DNA of 64,000 nt. It comes from MnTg04 sp964568075. GTDB lineage: Bacteria > Pseudomonadota > Gammaproteobacteria > Steroidobacterales > MnTg04. The notes under the pieces are model-generated. The model saw only the letters and a program-made list of their open reading frames with translations, was not told where the DNA came from and did not search any database. This document shows, piece by piece, positions 42,838 through 51,417 of this stretch. The stretch lies in NCBI GenBank assembly GCA_964568075.1, contig CAZMOM010000010.1, positions 1 to 64,000 on the forward strand. Direction: 5' to 3'. The stretch's first letter is position 1, and each line of letters begins with the position of its first letter. The position numbers and the translations under genes are program-made.

Positions 42838-44721
42838 ATGAGCGAAGCAGACAAATATCCCGCCTTGTGGCGGATAAATACTCCCGCGGATTTGCGCGGC
42901 CTGTCTGGCGACGAGCTGCAGATCGTTACCGATGAATTGCGCGCCTATCTGATCGATACTGTCAGCACCATGGGCGGACATTTTGCCGCCGGCCTTGGAA
43001 CTGTCGAACTGACCATCGCTTTACACCACATTTTTCAGACGCCGTACGACCGGCTCGTCTGGGATGTCGGACACCAGGCTTATCCTCACAAAGTGATAAC
43101 CGGCAGGCGCGACCAACTGCATACGATCAAGAAAGAAGGCGGCCTCGCACCGTTTCCAAAACGGGATGAAAGTGAATATGACACTTTTGGAGTTGGCCAT
43201 GCGAGCACGTCGATAAGCGCCGCTCTGGGCATGGCGATCGCCAATGCGTACAAAAAAGGCGACCGTCGTGTCGTCGCCGTCATCGGTGACGGCGCGCTTA
43301 GCGGCGGCATGGCGTTCGAGGCTCTCAACCATGCAGGATCTCTGAACATCGATCTCCTGGTTATTCTGAATGACAATGACATGTCTATTTCCGAAAACGT
43401 CGGCGCGATGTCCAATTACCTTGCGCGGCTGCTGTCCGGACCTTTTTATTCGCATCTTCGGGAAGGCAGCAAAAAAGTACTGGACCGTATGCCAACCGTT
43501 TGGGAATTAGCGCGGCGATCCGAAGAGCACTTCAAGGGCATGGTTCTTCCGGGTACGTTGTTCGAGGAAATGGGGCTCAATTTTATCGGCCCGATCGATG
43601 GCCACGATCTTCCTACGCTGATTTCAACACTGAGAAATATTCGCGATCTCAAGGGTCCGCAATTTCTCCATGTCGTCACCAGAAAGGGCAGAGGGTACGA
43701 GCCCGCCGAGGACGATCCGATCAAATGGCACGGCCCTGGACCGTTTGACGCGACAACCGGCGTGATCCTCAAGACCAAGGCCTCCAGTCAGACTTATTCG
43801 CAGGTGTTCGGAGAATGGATGTGTGATATGGCGGAGAAAGATGAGCGTGTCATCGGGATTACCCCGGCGATGAGAGAAGGCTCGGGCATGGTCGAGTATG
43901 AAAAACGTTTCCCCGATCGTTATTTCGATGTCGCGATCGCGGAACAACATGCGGTCACGCTGGCGGCCGGTATGGCCTGCGAGGGGCTCAAACCGGTCGT
44001 GGCGATTTACTCGACATTCCTGCAACGCGGGTATGACCAGCTGATTCACGATGTGGCCTTGCAGAATCTCCCGGTTCTTTTCGCCATAGACCGGGCCGGA
44101 CTGGTCGGGGGCGACGGGGCGACGCATCAGGGCTGGCTTGATTTTAGTTATATGCGTATCTTGCCGAATATGGTGCTCATGGCGCCCGCCGACGAGAACG
44201 AATGCCGGCAAATGCTCTACACCGGAATCACGCTCGATCAACCGTCGGCAGTCAGATACCCGCGAGGCGCAGGCCCCGGCGTGGCGATCGAAAAGCACAT
44301 GGAGGCCCTGCCGATCGGCAAAGCAGAAACCAGACGTCGTGGTGAGACCCTGGCCCTGTTGTCATTCGGTCACATGTTGCAAACCGCGATGCATGTTGCA
44401 GACAAATTGAATGCGACCGTGGTCAACATGCGGTTCGTGAAACCGCTCGACGAAGAACTCATCTTTGAGATGACGACGACACACAGCGGAATTATCACGC
44501 TGGAAGAAAACGTCGTTGCCGGCGGTGCAGGCAGCGCAGTCGCGGAACTTCTGGCCGCCCATGAAATTCAGATCCCTGTCCTGCAACTGGGGATACCCGA
44601 TGTCTTTATCCAACACGGCACGCAGGAGAGCTGTCGCCGGGACGCCGGTCTCGACCCGGAAAGCATTCTGAAAGCGATCCGGCATTGGTGGCCTGCCGAG
44701 TCCAGGGCGCAAAGCCTTTAG
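42838..44721 (+). CDS. dxs: 1-deoxy-D-xylulose-5-phosphate synthase
   Basis: 627 residues. First step of the MEP isoprenoid pathway from pyruvate and glyceraldehyde 3-phosphate. The thiamine diphosphate site is GDGALSGGMAFEA with LNDNDMSIS. The catalytic Glu region AIAEQHAVTLAAGMA is present. 109 bases after ispA without a recognised control element between them. Confidence 0.98.
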   Translation: MSEADKYPALWRINTPADLRGLSGDELQIVTDELRAYLIDTVSTMGGHFAAGLGTVELTIALHHIFQTPYDRLVWDVGHQAYPHKVITGRRDQLHTIKKEGGLAPFPKRDESEYDTFGVGHASTSISAALGMAIANAYKKGDRRVVAVIGDGALSGGMAFEALNHAGSLNIDLLVILNDNDMSISENVGAMSNYLARLLSGPFYSHLREGSKKVLDRMPTVWELARRSEEHFKGMVLPGTLFEEMGLNFIGPIDGHDLPTLISTLRNIRDLKGPQFLHVVTRKGRGYEPAEDDPIKWHGPGPFDATTGVILKTKASSQTYSQVFGEWMCDMAEKDERVIGITPAMREGSGMVEYEKRFPDRYFDVAIAEQHAVTLAAGMACEGLKPVVAIYSTFLQRGYDQLIHDVALQNLPVLFAIDRAGLVGGDGATHQGWLDFSYMRILPNMVLMAPADENECRQMLYTGITLDQPSAVRYPRGAGPGVAIEKHMEALPIGKAETRRRGETLALLSFGHMLQTAMHVADKLNATVVNMRFVKPLDEELIFEMTTTHSGIITLEENVVAGGAGSAVAELLAAHEIQIPVLQLGIPDVFIQHGTQESCRRDAGLDPESILKAIRHWWPAESRAQSL

Positions 44722-44808
44722 TCAGCTTGCCGACGACTTGCGGGGCAATCCGGCGGAACAAAGACTATACTGTATCGTTCCGGCGCCGCCGCAAAATGAC
44801 ACGATTTA

Positions 44809-45645
44809 ATGGACACCACGGGAACAGACATGGCGAGAGCGCAACAAGAGCCTGACACTGGCAGTATTGAAGACGTACAGGGCACCGCCGATCTCCGGCA
44901 ATTACCGATCAACAAAGTCGGCATCAAGGACATCTTTCACCCGGTCATCGTCAGCGACCGGTCCGGCGGCGAGCAGCATACGATCGCCAATTTTAATATG
45001 TACGTGAACCTGCCGCACAACTTTAAAGGCACACACATGTCGCGCTTCGTCGAGATTCTTAATCTTCACGAACGCGAAATCACGGTGAAATCTTTTCGCG
45101 AAATGCTGACTGAGCTTACCGACCGGCTGGACGCGGATGCCGGCCATATAGAGATGAGTTTCCCGTACTTCGTCAACAAGACGGCGCCGGTGTCCGGCGT
45201 CAAAAGCTTGCTGGACTACCAGGTTACTTTTGTCGGGGAATACAGCGAAGGGAAAAACCGCATCTGGGTAAAGGTCGTCGTTCCAGTCACTTCGTTGTGC
45301 CCCTGCTCAAAAAGTATTGCGGACAGGGGTGCGCACAACCAACGATCCCACGTGACGATTAACGCGCGAATCGATTCCTTTATGTGGCTTGAGGAACTGA
45401 TCGATATCGCGGAGAGCGAAGCGTCCTGCGAGTTATACGGAATACTTAAACGGCCCGACGAAAAGCTGGTCACCGAACGGGCCTATGACAATCCGAAATT
45501 TGTCGAGGACATGGTTCGCGATATCGCCGCAAAGCTTAACGCGGACGACCGCATCCGCGCCTATGTCATCGAATCGGAAAATTTCGAATCCATCCACAAC
45601 CACTCCGCATACGCGATGATCGAGCACGACAAGGACGTCGAATAA
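44809..45645 (+). CDS. folE2: GTP cyclohydrolase I type 2 (FolE2)
   Basis: 278 residues. Makes dihydroneopterin triphosphate for folate synthesis using a metal other than zinc if needed. Catalytic Cys and surroundings are LCPCSKSIADRGAHNQRSHV, and the C-terminal IHNHSAYAMIEH is typical. A shorter start eight codons in (MARAQQEP) is possible. Followed by two hairpins and the convergent kinase gene. Confidence 0.93.
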   Translation: MDTTGTDMARAQQEPDTGSIEDVQGTADLRQLPINKVGIKDIFHPVIVSDRSGGEQHTIANFNMYVNLPHNFKGTHMSRFVEILNLHEREITVKSFREMLTELTDRLDADAGHIEMSFPYFVNKTAPVSGVKSLLDYQVTFVGEYSEGKNRIWVKVVVPVTSLCPCSKSIADRGAHNQRSHVTINARIDSFMWLEELIDIAESEASCELYGILKRPDEKLVTERAYDNPKFVEDMVRDIAAKLNADDRIRAYVIESENFESIHNHSAYAMIEHDKDVE

Positions 45646-45668
45646 GCCGGCCGGTGTTCGCGGCCGGC
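45646..45668 (+). terminator. hairpin after folE2
   Basis: GCCGGCCG and CGGCCGGC form an 8-bp stem with a 7-base loop directly after the stop codon. No T run follows, so it may slow or protect the transcript rather than end it. Confidence 0.4.
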
Positions 45669-45721
45669 ATCACAACGCCGCTATAGTTTAACGCTGAGCC
45701 ACGTGACTGTTTTGTATTTGC

Positions 45722-45816
45722 GCAAACCAAAAAGCCAGCTCTGCTCAGATAGTCGTAGCGAGGCAGATGGATACCGCAGTAGACTAGCCCTGAGCAGAGC
45801 TGGCTTTTTGGTTTGC
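45722..45816. terminator. 27-bp perfect inverted repeat, likely bidirectional terminator
   Basis: The arms 45722-45748 and 45790-45816 are exact reverse complements around a 41-base centre. Each arm contains AAAAAGCCAGC or GCTGGCTTTTT, so the RNA from either side forms a long stem followed by a U run. It separates the convergent folE2 and kinase genes, and the right arm touches the kinase stop codon. The length, far above a normal terminator, also allows a mobile-element origin. Confidence 0.75.
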
Positions 45817-47133
45817 TTACGTCTGGGCGGTACCGGCGCGTTGCAGCCGCTCGATCATGTTTTGCAGGAAGACTCTGACGAAGCGAAGCTGGGTCGAGGA
45901 GGATACCTGTTCAAGCAAGGTCGAACTCACGCGCAGTACGATGACTTCGCCATCGGCACTGATCGTGGCGGTTCGCTTGGCGTTCTGCACATAGCTGGTC
46001 TCGCCAAAACACTCGCCTGCGCCCAGCATCCCTATTTTATTGCCGTTGTGCACGACATGAACATTGCCGGCGACGATGATATAGAAACGATCGTCGGCTT
46101 CGCCTTCTTTGACAATTTCCAATTGCGGCGGGCAATCGCGCCAGTCGCTTGCCCGCAATACTTCCCAGATTTCCGAATGAGAGAAATCGTGGAAAAACCG
46201 TAACCGCCTGAGAATATCGAATCTTTCGCGCTGATCGATCGCGGCTTGCTGGCTACGCAGTTTCTGATAAACACGGGTCAGGTCGGCGGCGAGATCTGTG
46301 CCATTGGAATACCGTTTCTCCGGTTCCTTATCCATCGCCTGCATGCAGATTTTCTCCAACTCTTCGGCTATGTCGGAACGAAGCTTGTGGATCGGTTCCG
46401 GCGTGGCGTAAACGATCTGGTGCAGGAGTTTTGACAGACTGCTGGCCCGATACGGCCTGAAACCGGTCAGCATTTCGTACATCACCGCGCCCAGTGAATA
46501 AATATCGGAACTCGCGGTAATCTCATGGCCCTGAACCTGCTCGGGCGACATATAACTGGGTGAGCCTGCGATTCCCTCGATACGGGATACTTCCGAGTCG
46601 GCTACCAGCGCGATCCCGAAATCGATAATGCGCACGTCACTCTCGGTGTTGAGCATGATATTACTGGGCTTGATATCGCGGTGGATAACGCCCCGACTGT
46701 GTGCGTAATGCAAAGCTTTCGCGCACTTGTAGATGATTTCGACGACGTCATCGACGCGCAACAAGTTGTCGGGTTTGCAGTAGGCGGCCAGCGTACGCGC
46801 GCCATGTACAAATTCGGTTACCACGTAATAACGGCCACCCTCTTCGCCCGCGTCGAAAATTGGTAGAATATTCGGGTGCTGCAGCATACCAACCATGTGC
46901 GCTTCACTGAGAAACATTTTGCGCGCCATGTCGGCATGTTCGGCGTCGGAACCAGTGCCACTGTTGTAAACCTTAATCGCGACATCGCGTCCGTAATAGG
47001 GATCATGTGACAGGTAAACCATACCTGTACTGCCTTTACCGACCTCATTGATGATCGCGTATTTGCCGATCTTATCGGGCAATTTTCCCTGGGCAGGAAA
47101 CTTGCTGATTTTTTTCGCGGTTTTGCTCGCCAT
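45817..47133 (-). CDS. Ser/Thr protein kinase with C-terminal cyclic-nucleotide-binding domain
   Basis: 438 residues. Hanks-type kinase domain (about 25-290): glycine loop VGKGSTGMVY, Lys54, HRDIKPSN (151-158), DFG (171-173), GSPSYMSPEQ. A short helical linker leads to a CRP-like cNMP-binding beta-barrel (about 310-430; VKEGEADDRFYIIVAGNVHVV, MLGAGECFGETSYV). The phosphate-binding cassette is partly kept (GECFGE). No membrane segment. A second-messenger input to a kinase is implied, though the ligand cannot be told. Last gene of the long minus-strand rib-thi-pgpA run, 12 bases after pgpA. Confidence 0.9.
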   Translation of the reverse strand: MASKTAKKISKFPAQGKLPDKIGKYAIINEVGKGSTGMVYLSHDPYYGRDVAIKVYNSGTGSDAEHADMARKMFLSEAHMVGMLQHPNILPIFDAGEEGGRYYVVTEFVHGARTLAAYCKPDNLLRVDDVVEIIYKCAKALHYAHSRGVIHRDIKPSNIMLNTESDVRIIDFGIALVADSEVSRIEGIAGSPSYMSPEQVQGHEITASSDIYSLGAVMYEMLTGFRPYRASSLSKLLHQIVYATPEPIHKLRSDIAEELEKICMQAMDKEPEKRYSNGTDLAADLTRVYQKLRSQQAAIDQRERFDILRRLRFFHDFSHSEIWEVLRASDWRDCPPQLEIVKEGEADDRFYIIVAGNVHVVHNGNKIGMLGAGECFGETSYVQNAKRTATISADGEVIVLRVSSTLLEQVSSSTQLRFVRVFLQNMIERLQRAGTAQT

Positions 47134-47145
47134 TCCCGATATCCA

Positions 47146-47634
47146 TTAACCCAGCAGACCCCGCGCTGCCCAAATGACGATCGCGCTAAAAAGACCTGCT
47201 GCAATGTCGTCGAGCATAATGCCCAAACCCCCGCCAATACTGTGATCCAATTCTCGGATCGGCCATGGTTTGACAATATCCAACACCCTGAACAGCGAAA
47301 ATCCGGTCAGGACCCAGATCCAGCCCGGCGGAGCGGCCAGCATGGCGATGAAATAGCCGCAAATTTCATCCCAGACGATGGCCTGATGATCATGCTGACC
47401 GAGTTTTCGCGCGCTAACGTGACAAACCCAGACGCCAAACACAACCATAAGCAGCACCAGGATCGCCCTGTGTACGACATCCGGCAGCCAGTGTCTGGCT
47501 ACCAGTTCGAGCAAAACGGCCAGCAGAGTTCCGGCGGTTCCGGGCGCATAGGGGGCCAGCCCCGAGCCAAAACCCAGCGCGAAGAAATGCACCGGATCCC
47601 GTAGTACGCTTGGGCTCAGGGGTGATTTCCTCAT
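47146..47634 (-). CDS. pgpA: phosphatidylglycerophosphatase A
   Basis: 162 residues, four hydrophobic helices. Dephosphorylates phosphatidylglycerol phosphate at the inner membrane. GFGSGLAPYAPGTAGTL and IVWDEICGYFIAM are diagnostic, with FRVLDIVKPWPIRELD. Three bases after thiL, the usual partner. Confidence 0.95.
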   Translation of the reverse strand: MRKSPLSPSVLRDPVHFFALGFGSGLAPYAPGTAGTLLAVLLELVARHWLPDVVHRAILVLLMVVFGVWVCHVSARKLGQHDHQAIVWDEICGYFIAMLAAPPGWIWVLTGFSLFRVLDIVKPWPIRELDHSIGGGLGIMLDDIAAGLFSAIVIWAARGLLG

Positions 47635-47637
47635 AGC

Positions 47638-48618
47638 TCATTCTCCGAAATGCCGGTAGCCGCTCGTATCGATCGAGGCCGGCTTGCCCAGATAACTGAG
47701 AACGACGCCGTCACCTTCGATCGTCTCGCCCACCCGGGTCAGTTTCACCCCCAGCTTTTTTCTCAAGGCAGCGATCCGGTCTTCCCGATTCGGCGGCACG
47801 GTGAAGCAAAGCTGATAGTCGTCGCCACCACCGGCTGCCAGCCTGATCGAGTGTTGCGGATCCTTCCCGCTGCGCAGTTCATCGCACAGCGGCAAATTTT
47901 CCAGCAAGAGCCTGGCGCCGAGTGCGCTGGAACTTAAAACGTGACCCAGGTCACGGATCAGACCATCAGATATATCGATGGCGGCACTGGCGATCCCGCG
48001 CAGCGCAATTCCGAGCGCTACCTGGGGCAGCGGCCGCCAGAATTCTGCCGCCAGAGCGGAGCCGATCAGGTCGACTTTGTCGTTTTTGTACCGGTCGATC
48101 CACAAGGCCGCCGCCCCCAGCTCGCCGCTGACATAGACGGCGTCCCCACGACCCGCTCCACTGCGCAGAAGAGCCTGACCGGCCGGCACCGCGCCGATGA
48201 CCTGGATCGTGACACTGAATGGTCCACGGCAGGTGTCGCCACCGACCAGCGCAATATCGAATTGCGTCGCGCACTCTGCGAGGCCCTGGCTGAACTCCTG
48301 CAGCCAATCGGGTGACGCTTCCGGCAGGGTCAGCGCCAGCGTAAACCACAATGGATTCGCCCCCATTGCGGCCAGGTCGCTCAAATTGACGGCCAGGCAT
48401 CGGTAACCCAGGTCGGCCGCATGGCGCTCCTTTTCCTGATTTGGAAAATGCACACCGGCGATCAGCGAATCGCAACTGATCACCAGCTCACTGCCGGAGT
48501 CTGCGTTGCCGTTCAGCCGCAGGATGGCGGCATCGTCTCCGATACCGGTCAGAACACCCGTGCCGGACGGAAACCCGCGTGAAAAATACCGCTCAATAAT
48601 TTCGAATTCACTCGTCAC
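47638..48618 (-). CDS. thiL: thiamine-monophosphate kinase
   Basis: 326 residues. Phosphorylates thiamine monophosphate to the active diphosphate. The N-terminal GIGDDAAIL, VNLSDLAAMGA, VGGDTCRGP and IDISDGLIRDLGH segments are characteristic. Its upstream neighbours are a DUF2889 gene and nusB. Confidence 0.96.
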   Translation of the reverse strand: MTSEFEIIERYFSRGFPSGTGVLTGIGDDAAILRLNGNADSGSELVISCDSLIAGVHFPNQEKERHAADLGYRCLAVNLSDLAAMGANPLWFTLALTLPEASPDWLQEFSQGLAECATQFDIALVGGDTCRGPFSVTIQVIGAVPAGQALLRSGAGRGDAVYVSGELGAAALWIDRYKNDKVDLIGSALAAEFWRPLPQVALGIALRGIASAAIDISDGLIRDLGHVLSSSALGARLLLENLPLCDELRSGKDPQHSIRLAAGGGDDYQLCFTVPPNREDRIAALRKKLGVKLTRVGETIEGDGVVLSYLGKPASIDTSGYRHFGE

Positions 48619-48657
48619 GCCTTCACCCCGGTCTATTCGCAGCCTGTAGAAAAACCC

Positions 48658-49272
48658 TCAACCGGCACTATTCGGTGTTAATAACCGGCTCAAAATGCTC
48701 TTGTACTGGCGTGTACACTGCTGTGCCGGGCAGGACGCCCAAATGCCGCGGAGCCCAGGGACGGGCGAGAGCGGCGCCGGGCAGGACGCCCAAATGCCGC
48801 GGAGCCTAGGGACGGGCGAGAGCGGCGGCTCGCCGAAGTCGGCATAGACCAGCGGTCCGACTGTCTGCAAAGCGACAACCAGCAGATCCTTGACCAGTTT
48901 GCTGAGGTGCGAACAACCTTTGATCCCGCCGACACGTTCAGCCAGTTTCCTGCCAAAGCCCGACCCAAACCGCAGGCCGATCAACGACCGGTAGTCCGTC
49001 TCGATCTCACCGCAAACCGAGATCGGATACTTATCCGAAGTGGCGACGATATCCTGGATGACGAACTGATCATCGATCGTGATCCGCATCCACATCTCAT
49101 GCAGCGGTTCGCCAATAGAAATTTCGCCTCGAAAGCGGTTTTTGAACGGATAGGTTTTCTTATCCGTCAGATGAGCTTCCAGGTCCCACAGCCCGTCCTT
49201 CCGGCGGTAACCCCCGCACAAAATGTCACGCTGATGAATTTCCTCACGCGCTGCTGGCGCTGGCAATGGCAT
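48658..49272 (-). CDS. DUF2889 family protein with repeat-extended C terminus
   Basis: 204 residues. MPLPAPAAREEIHQRDILCGGYRR, DGLWDLEAHLTDKKTYPF, RGEISIGEPLHEMWMR and GGIKGCSHLSKL match the DUF2889 family, whose function is unknown. After about residue 148 the normal tail (LVYADFGEP) runs into two copies of LSPVPxLRGIWASCPA encoded by a 51-bp tandem repeat (48725-48826), and then an unrelated end. The gene sits between nusB and thiL and is otherwise intact, so the tail has probably been replaced without killing the protein. Confidence 0.8.
   Translation of the reverse strand: MPLPAPAAREEIHQRDILCGGYRRKDGLWDLEAHLTDKKTYPFKNRFRGEISIGEPLHEMWMRITIDDQFVIQDIVATSDKYPISVCGEIETDYRSLIGLRFGSGFGRKLAERVGGIKGCSHLSKLVKDLLVVALQTVGPLVYADFGEPPLSPVPRLRGIWASCPAPLSPVPGLRGIWASCPAQQCTRQYKSILSRLLTPNSAG
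48725..48826. repeat. two tandem 51-bp repeats in the 3' end of the DUF2889 gene
   Basis: Units 48725-48775 and 48776-48826 differ at one base. Each begins GCCGGGCAGGACGCCCAAAT and ends GGGACGGGCGAGAGCGGC. In the minus-strand frame each encodes a 17-residue unit of the type PLSPVPGLRGIWASCPA. Confidence 0.9.
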
Positions 49273-49274
49273 GC

Positions 49275-49760
49275 TTAACCCTCTTCGTCCGGTTGTTTCG
49301 TATTGATAGTCGGCCGATGACCGGTGATCGCGGTCCTTAAATCCCTGGCGGCCCGGTCCAATACCGCGTTGACATACCGGTGACCGTCCTTGGCGCCAAA
49401 TTTTTTGCTCAGCTCCACGGCCTCATTGATAACGACCGCGTGCGGCACGTCGAGATGATCGCGCAGTTCGAACAACCCTATCCACATAATGGCGTGCTCA
49501 ACCGGCGTCAGCTGGTCAAGAGCCCGGTCCGCATACTTCGCCAGCAGAATATCCAGCGCTTTGCTGTCGCTCGAAATCTCGAGCAATAATTCCTTGAAGT
49601 AAGCGGCATCTGCCCGCTCAAAATCGCGATCGTCGCAATATTGCAGATAGATATCTTTCGGTGGCTCGCCCGCCAGCTGCCAGGAATATAGCGCTTGCAT
49701 CGCCAGACGCCGCGCGCGACTGCGCCGGTGCCGCGCGCGCACCTGCGTGTGATTGGTCAC
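49275..49760 (-). CDS. nusB: transcription antitermination factor NusB
   Basis: 161 residues. Binds boxA RNA with NusE. ARRLAMQALYSWQLAG at the N terminus and VPHAVVINEAVELSKKFGAKDGHRYVNAVLDRAARDLR at the C terminus are diagnostic. Three bases after ribH, the common ribH-nusB pair. Confidence 0.96.
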   Translation of the reverse strand: MTNHTQVRARHRRSRARRLAMQALYSWQLAGEPPKDIYLQYCDDRDFERADAAYFKELLLEISSDSKALDILLAKYADRALDQLTPVEHAIMWIGLFELRDHLDVPHAVVINEAVELSKKFGAKDGHRYVNAVLDRAARDLRTAITGHRPTINTKQPDEEG

Positions 49761-49763
49761 CGG

Positions 49764-50240
49764 TCAGGCTTCCAGCTGGCGTAAAAGACTGGCCATTTCG
49801 ATGGCCGCCAGCGTGGCATCCGAGCCCTTGTTGCCGGCTTTGGTACCCGCTCTTTCCAGCGCCTGCTCAATAGTGTCGACGGTCAGTACGCCAAAACCGA
49901 TCGCCACGCCGTGACGGGTGCTGACCTGGTTAATCGACTTCGCGCATTCGCCGGCAACGTAATCAAAATGTGGGGTCGCCCCGCGAATAACCGCGCCAAG
50001 TGCGACGATCGCATCGTAACGTCGGCTGCTGGCCAGTTTTTCCAACGCGGGACCTAATTCGATCGCCCCAGGGACACGAATCAGCGTGATGTTATCGTCG
50101 GTGCCGCCGTGGCTACGCAATGTTTCGACCGCCCCTTTGATCAGGCTGTCGACGACCAGTTCATTGAAGCGCGCGGCAACGATCGCGACTCGCAGGTCGC
50201 TCGCACTGAGTTCGCCTCTGATGGTTTTGATTTTTTCCAT
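49764..50240 (-). CDS. ribH: 6,7-dimethyl-8-ribityllumazine synthase
   Basis: 158 residues from ATG 50240 (MEKIKTIRGELSAS); a GTG five codons upstream is possible. Makes the lumazine precursor of riboflavin. VAARFNELVVDSLIKGA, VPGAIELGPALEKLA, GAVIRGATPHFDYVAGE and the catalytic His therein are clear. Confidence 0.97.
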   Translation of the reverse strand: MEKIKTIRGELSASDLRVAIVAARFNELVVDSLIKGAVETLRSHGGTDDNITLIRVPGAIELGPALEKLASSRRYDAIVALGAVIRGATPHFDYVAGECAKSINQVSTRHGVAIGFGVLTVDTIEQALERAGTKAGNKGSDATLAAIEMASLLRQLEA

Positions 50241-50301
50241 GCAATCATCCCGCACCGTGGTGCCGGCAGTTTACCCCGTGCGCCTCGCCAAAAACATAGC
50301 C

Positions 50302-51417
50302 TCAGGCGCTGGCTGCTTTATGCTCCTCGTCGACATAACCGACGATTTCCAGCCCAAAACCGGAAATGCCATGCATTTGCCTCGGGGCACTCATTATGAT
50401 CATCTTGCCGACGCCCAGGTCTCGGAGAATCTGCGCTCCCGTTCCGTAAGTTCGCAGGATTCGGCTGCTGCCTTCTTCCGGCTCTGCTACCGGTTTGCCC
50501 AGGGATCGCAGCTTCTCGATTATCGTTCCGGGGTCTTCGCCATGCCGCAATATGATCAGGACGCCATGACCTTCTTTCGCGATACGTTCCATGGCCGACT
50601 GGAGCGGCCAGCCGAATTCGCTACCGGATAAGCCGACCACGTCGGTCAGGCTGTCTTCGAGATGGACCCGGACCAGCGTCGGCTGGTCACTTTTTATTTC
50701 CCCCTTGACCAGGGCGAAATGCACATTGCGATTGACATGGTCTTCGTAACAAACCATCAGAAAATCACCGTGGCCGGTATTGACCTGCCGTTCGAGGATG
50801 CGCTCAATCGACTGTTCGGTCTGCAGGCGATAGCTGATCAGGTCGGCGATGCTCCCCATTTTCAGCTGATGTTTTTTGGCGAACTTCTCGAGATCGGGTC
50901 TGCGCGCCATCGTGCCGTCCGCGTTGAGAATCTCGACGATCACCGAACTGGGCTCCAGACCGGCCAACCGGGTCAGATCGCAACCCGCCTCGGTGTGTCC
51001 TGCCCGGTTCAGCACGCCTCCCGGTTGCGCCATGATCGGAAAAATATGGCCAGGCTGTCGCAGATCCTCCGGCCTGGCGTCAGGCCGGACCGCCGCCTGC
51101 ACGGTATGCGCCCGGTCATGGGCCGAGATGCCCGTCGTCACGCCTTCGGCAGCTTCGATGGAAAGCGTGAAATTCGTGCCGTGCCGGGTGTCGGTTTCGC
51201 TGACCATCAGCGGCAGGCGGAGTTGCTGGCAGCGTTGTTTGGTCAGGGTCAGGCAGATCAGGCCGCGCCCGTGATGGGCCATGAAATTGATGTCTTCCGG
51301 GCGAACCTTGTTGGCGGCCATCAGCAGGTCGCCCTCGTTTTCGCGGTCTTCATCATCGACGATAATGACCATGCGACCCGCTTTCAGCTCTGCAAGAATT
51401 TCTTCGACGCTGTTCAT
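50302..51417 (-). CDS. ribBA: 3,4-dihydroxy-2-butanone 4-phosphate synthase with decayed GTP cyclohydrolase II domain
   Basis: 371 residues. The RibB half (1-205) is complete: DDEDRENEGDLLMAANKV, GLICLTLT, DTRHGTNFTLSIEA and RAGHTEAGCDLTRLAG. The RibA-like half has lost the zinc cysteines normally found in the LRCDCG segment (LEDSLTDVVGLSGSEFGWPLQSAM) and probably does not open GTP. Many Gammaproteobacteria carry this RibBX-type fusion and a separate ribA, which would lie elsewhere. It overlaps ribE by four bases. Confidence 0.92.
   Translation of the reverse strand: MNSVEEILAELKAGRMVIIVDDEDRENEGDLLMAANKVRPEDINFMAHHGRGLICLTLTKQRCQQLRLPLMVSETDTRHGTNFTLSIEAAEGVTTGISAHDRAHTVQAAVRPDARPEDLRQPGHIFPIMAQPGGVLNRAGHTEAGCDLTRLAGLEPSSVIVEILNADGTMARRPDLEKFAKKHQLKMGSIADLISYRLQTEQSIERILERQVNTGHGDFLMVCYEDHVNRNVHFALVKGEIKSDQPTLVRVHLEDSLTDVVGLSGSEFGWPLQSAMERIAKEGHGVLIILRHGEDPGTIIEKLRSLGKPVAEPEEGSSRILRTYGTGAQILRDLGVGKMIIMSAPRQMHGISGFGLEIVGYVDEEHKAASA

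Noticed and set aside
48725..48826. CRISPR array
   Set aside because: The two 51-bp units are directly adjacent without spacers and lie within a reading frame.
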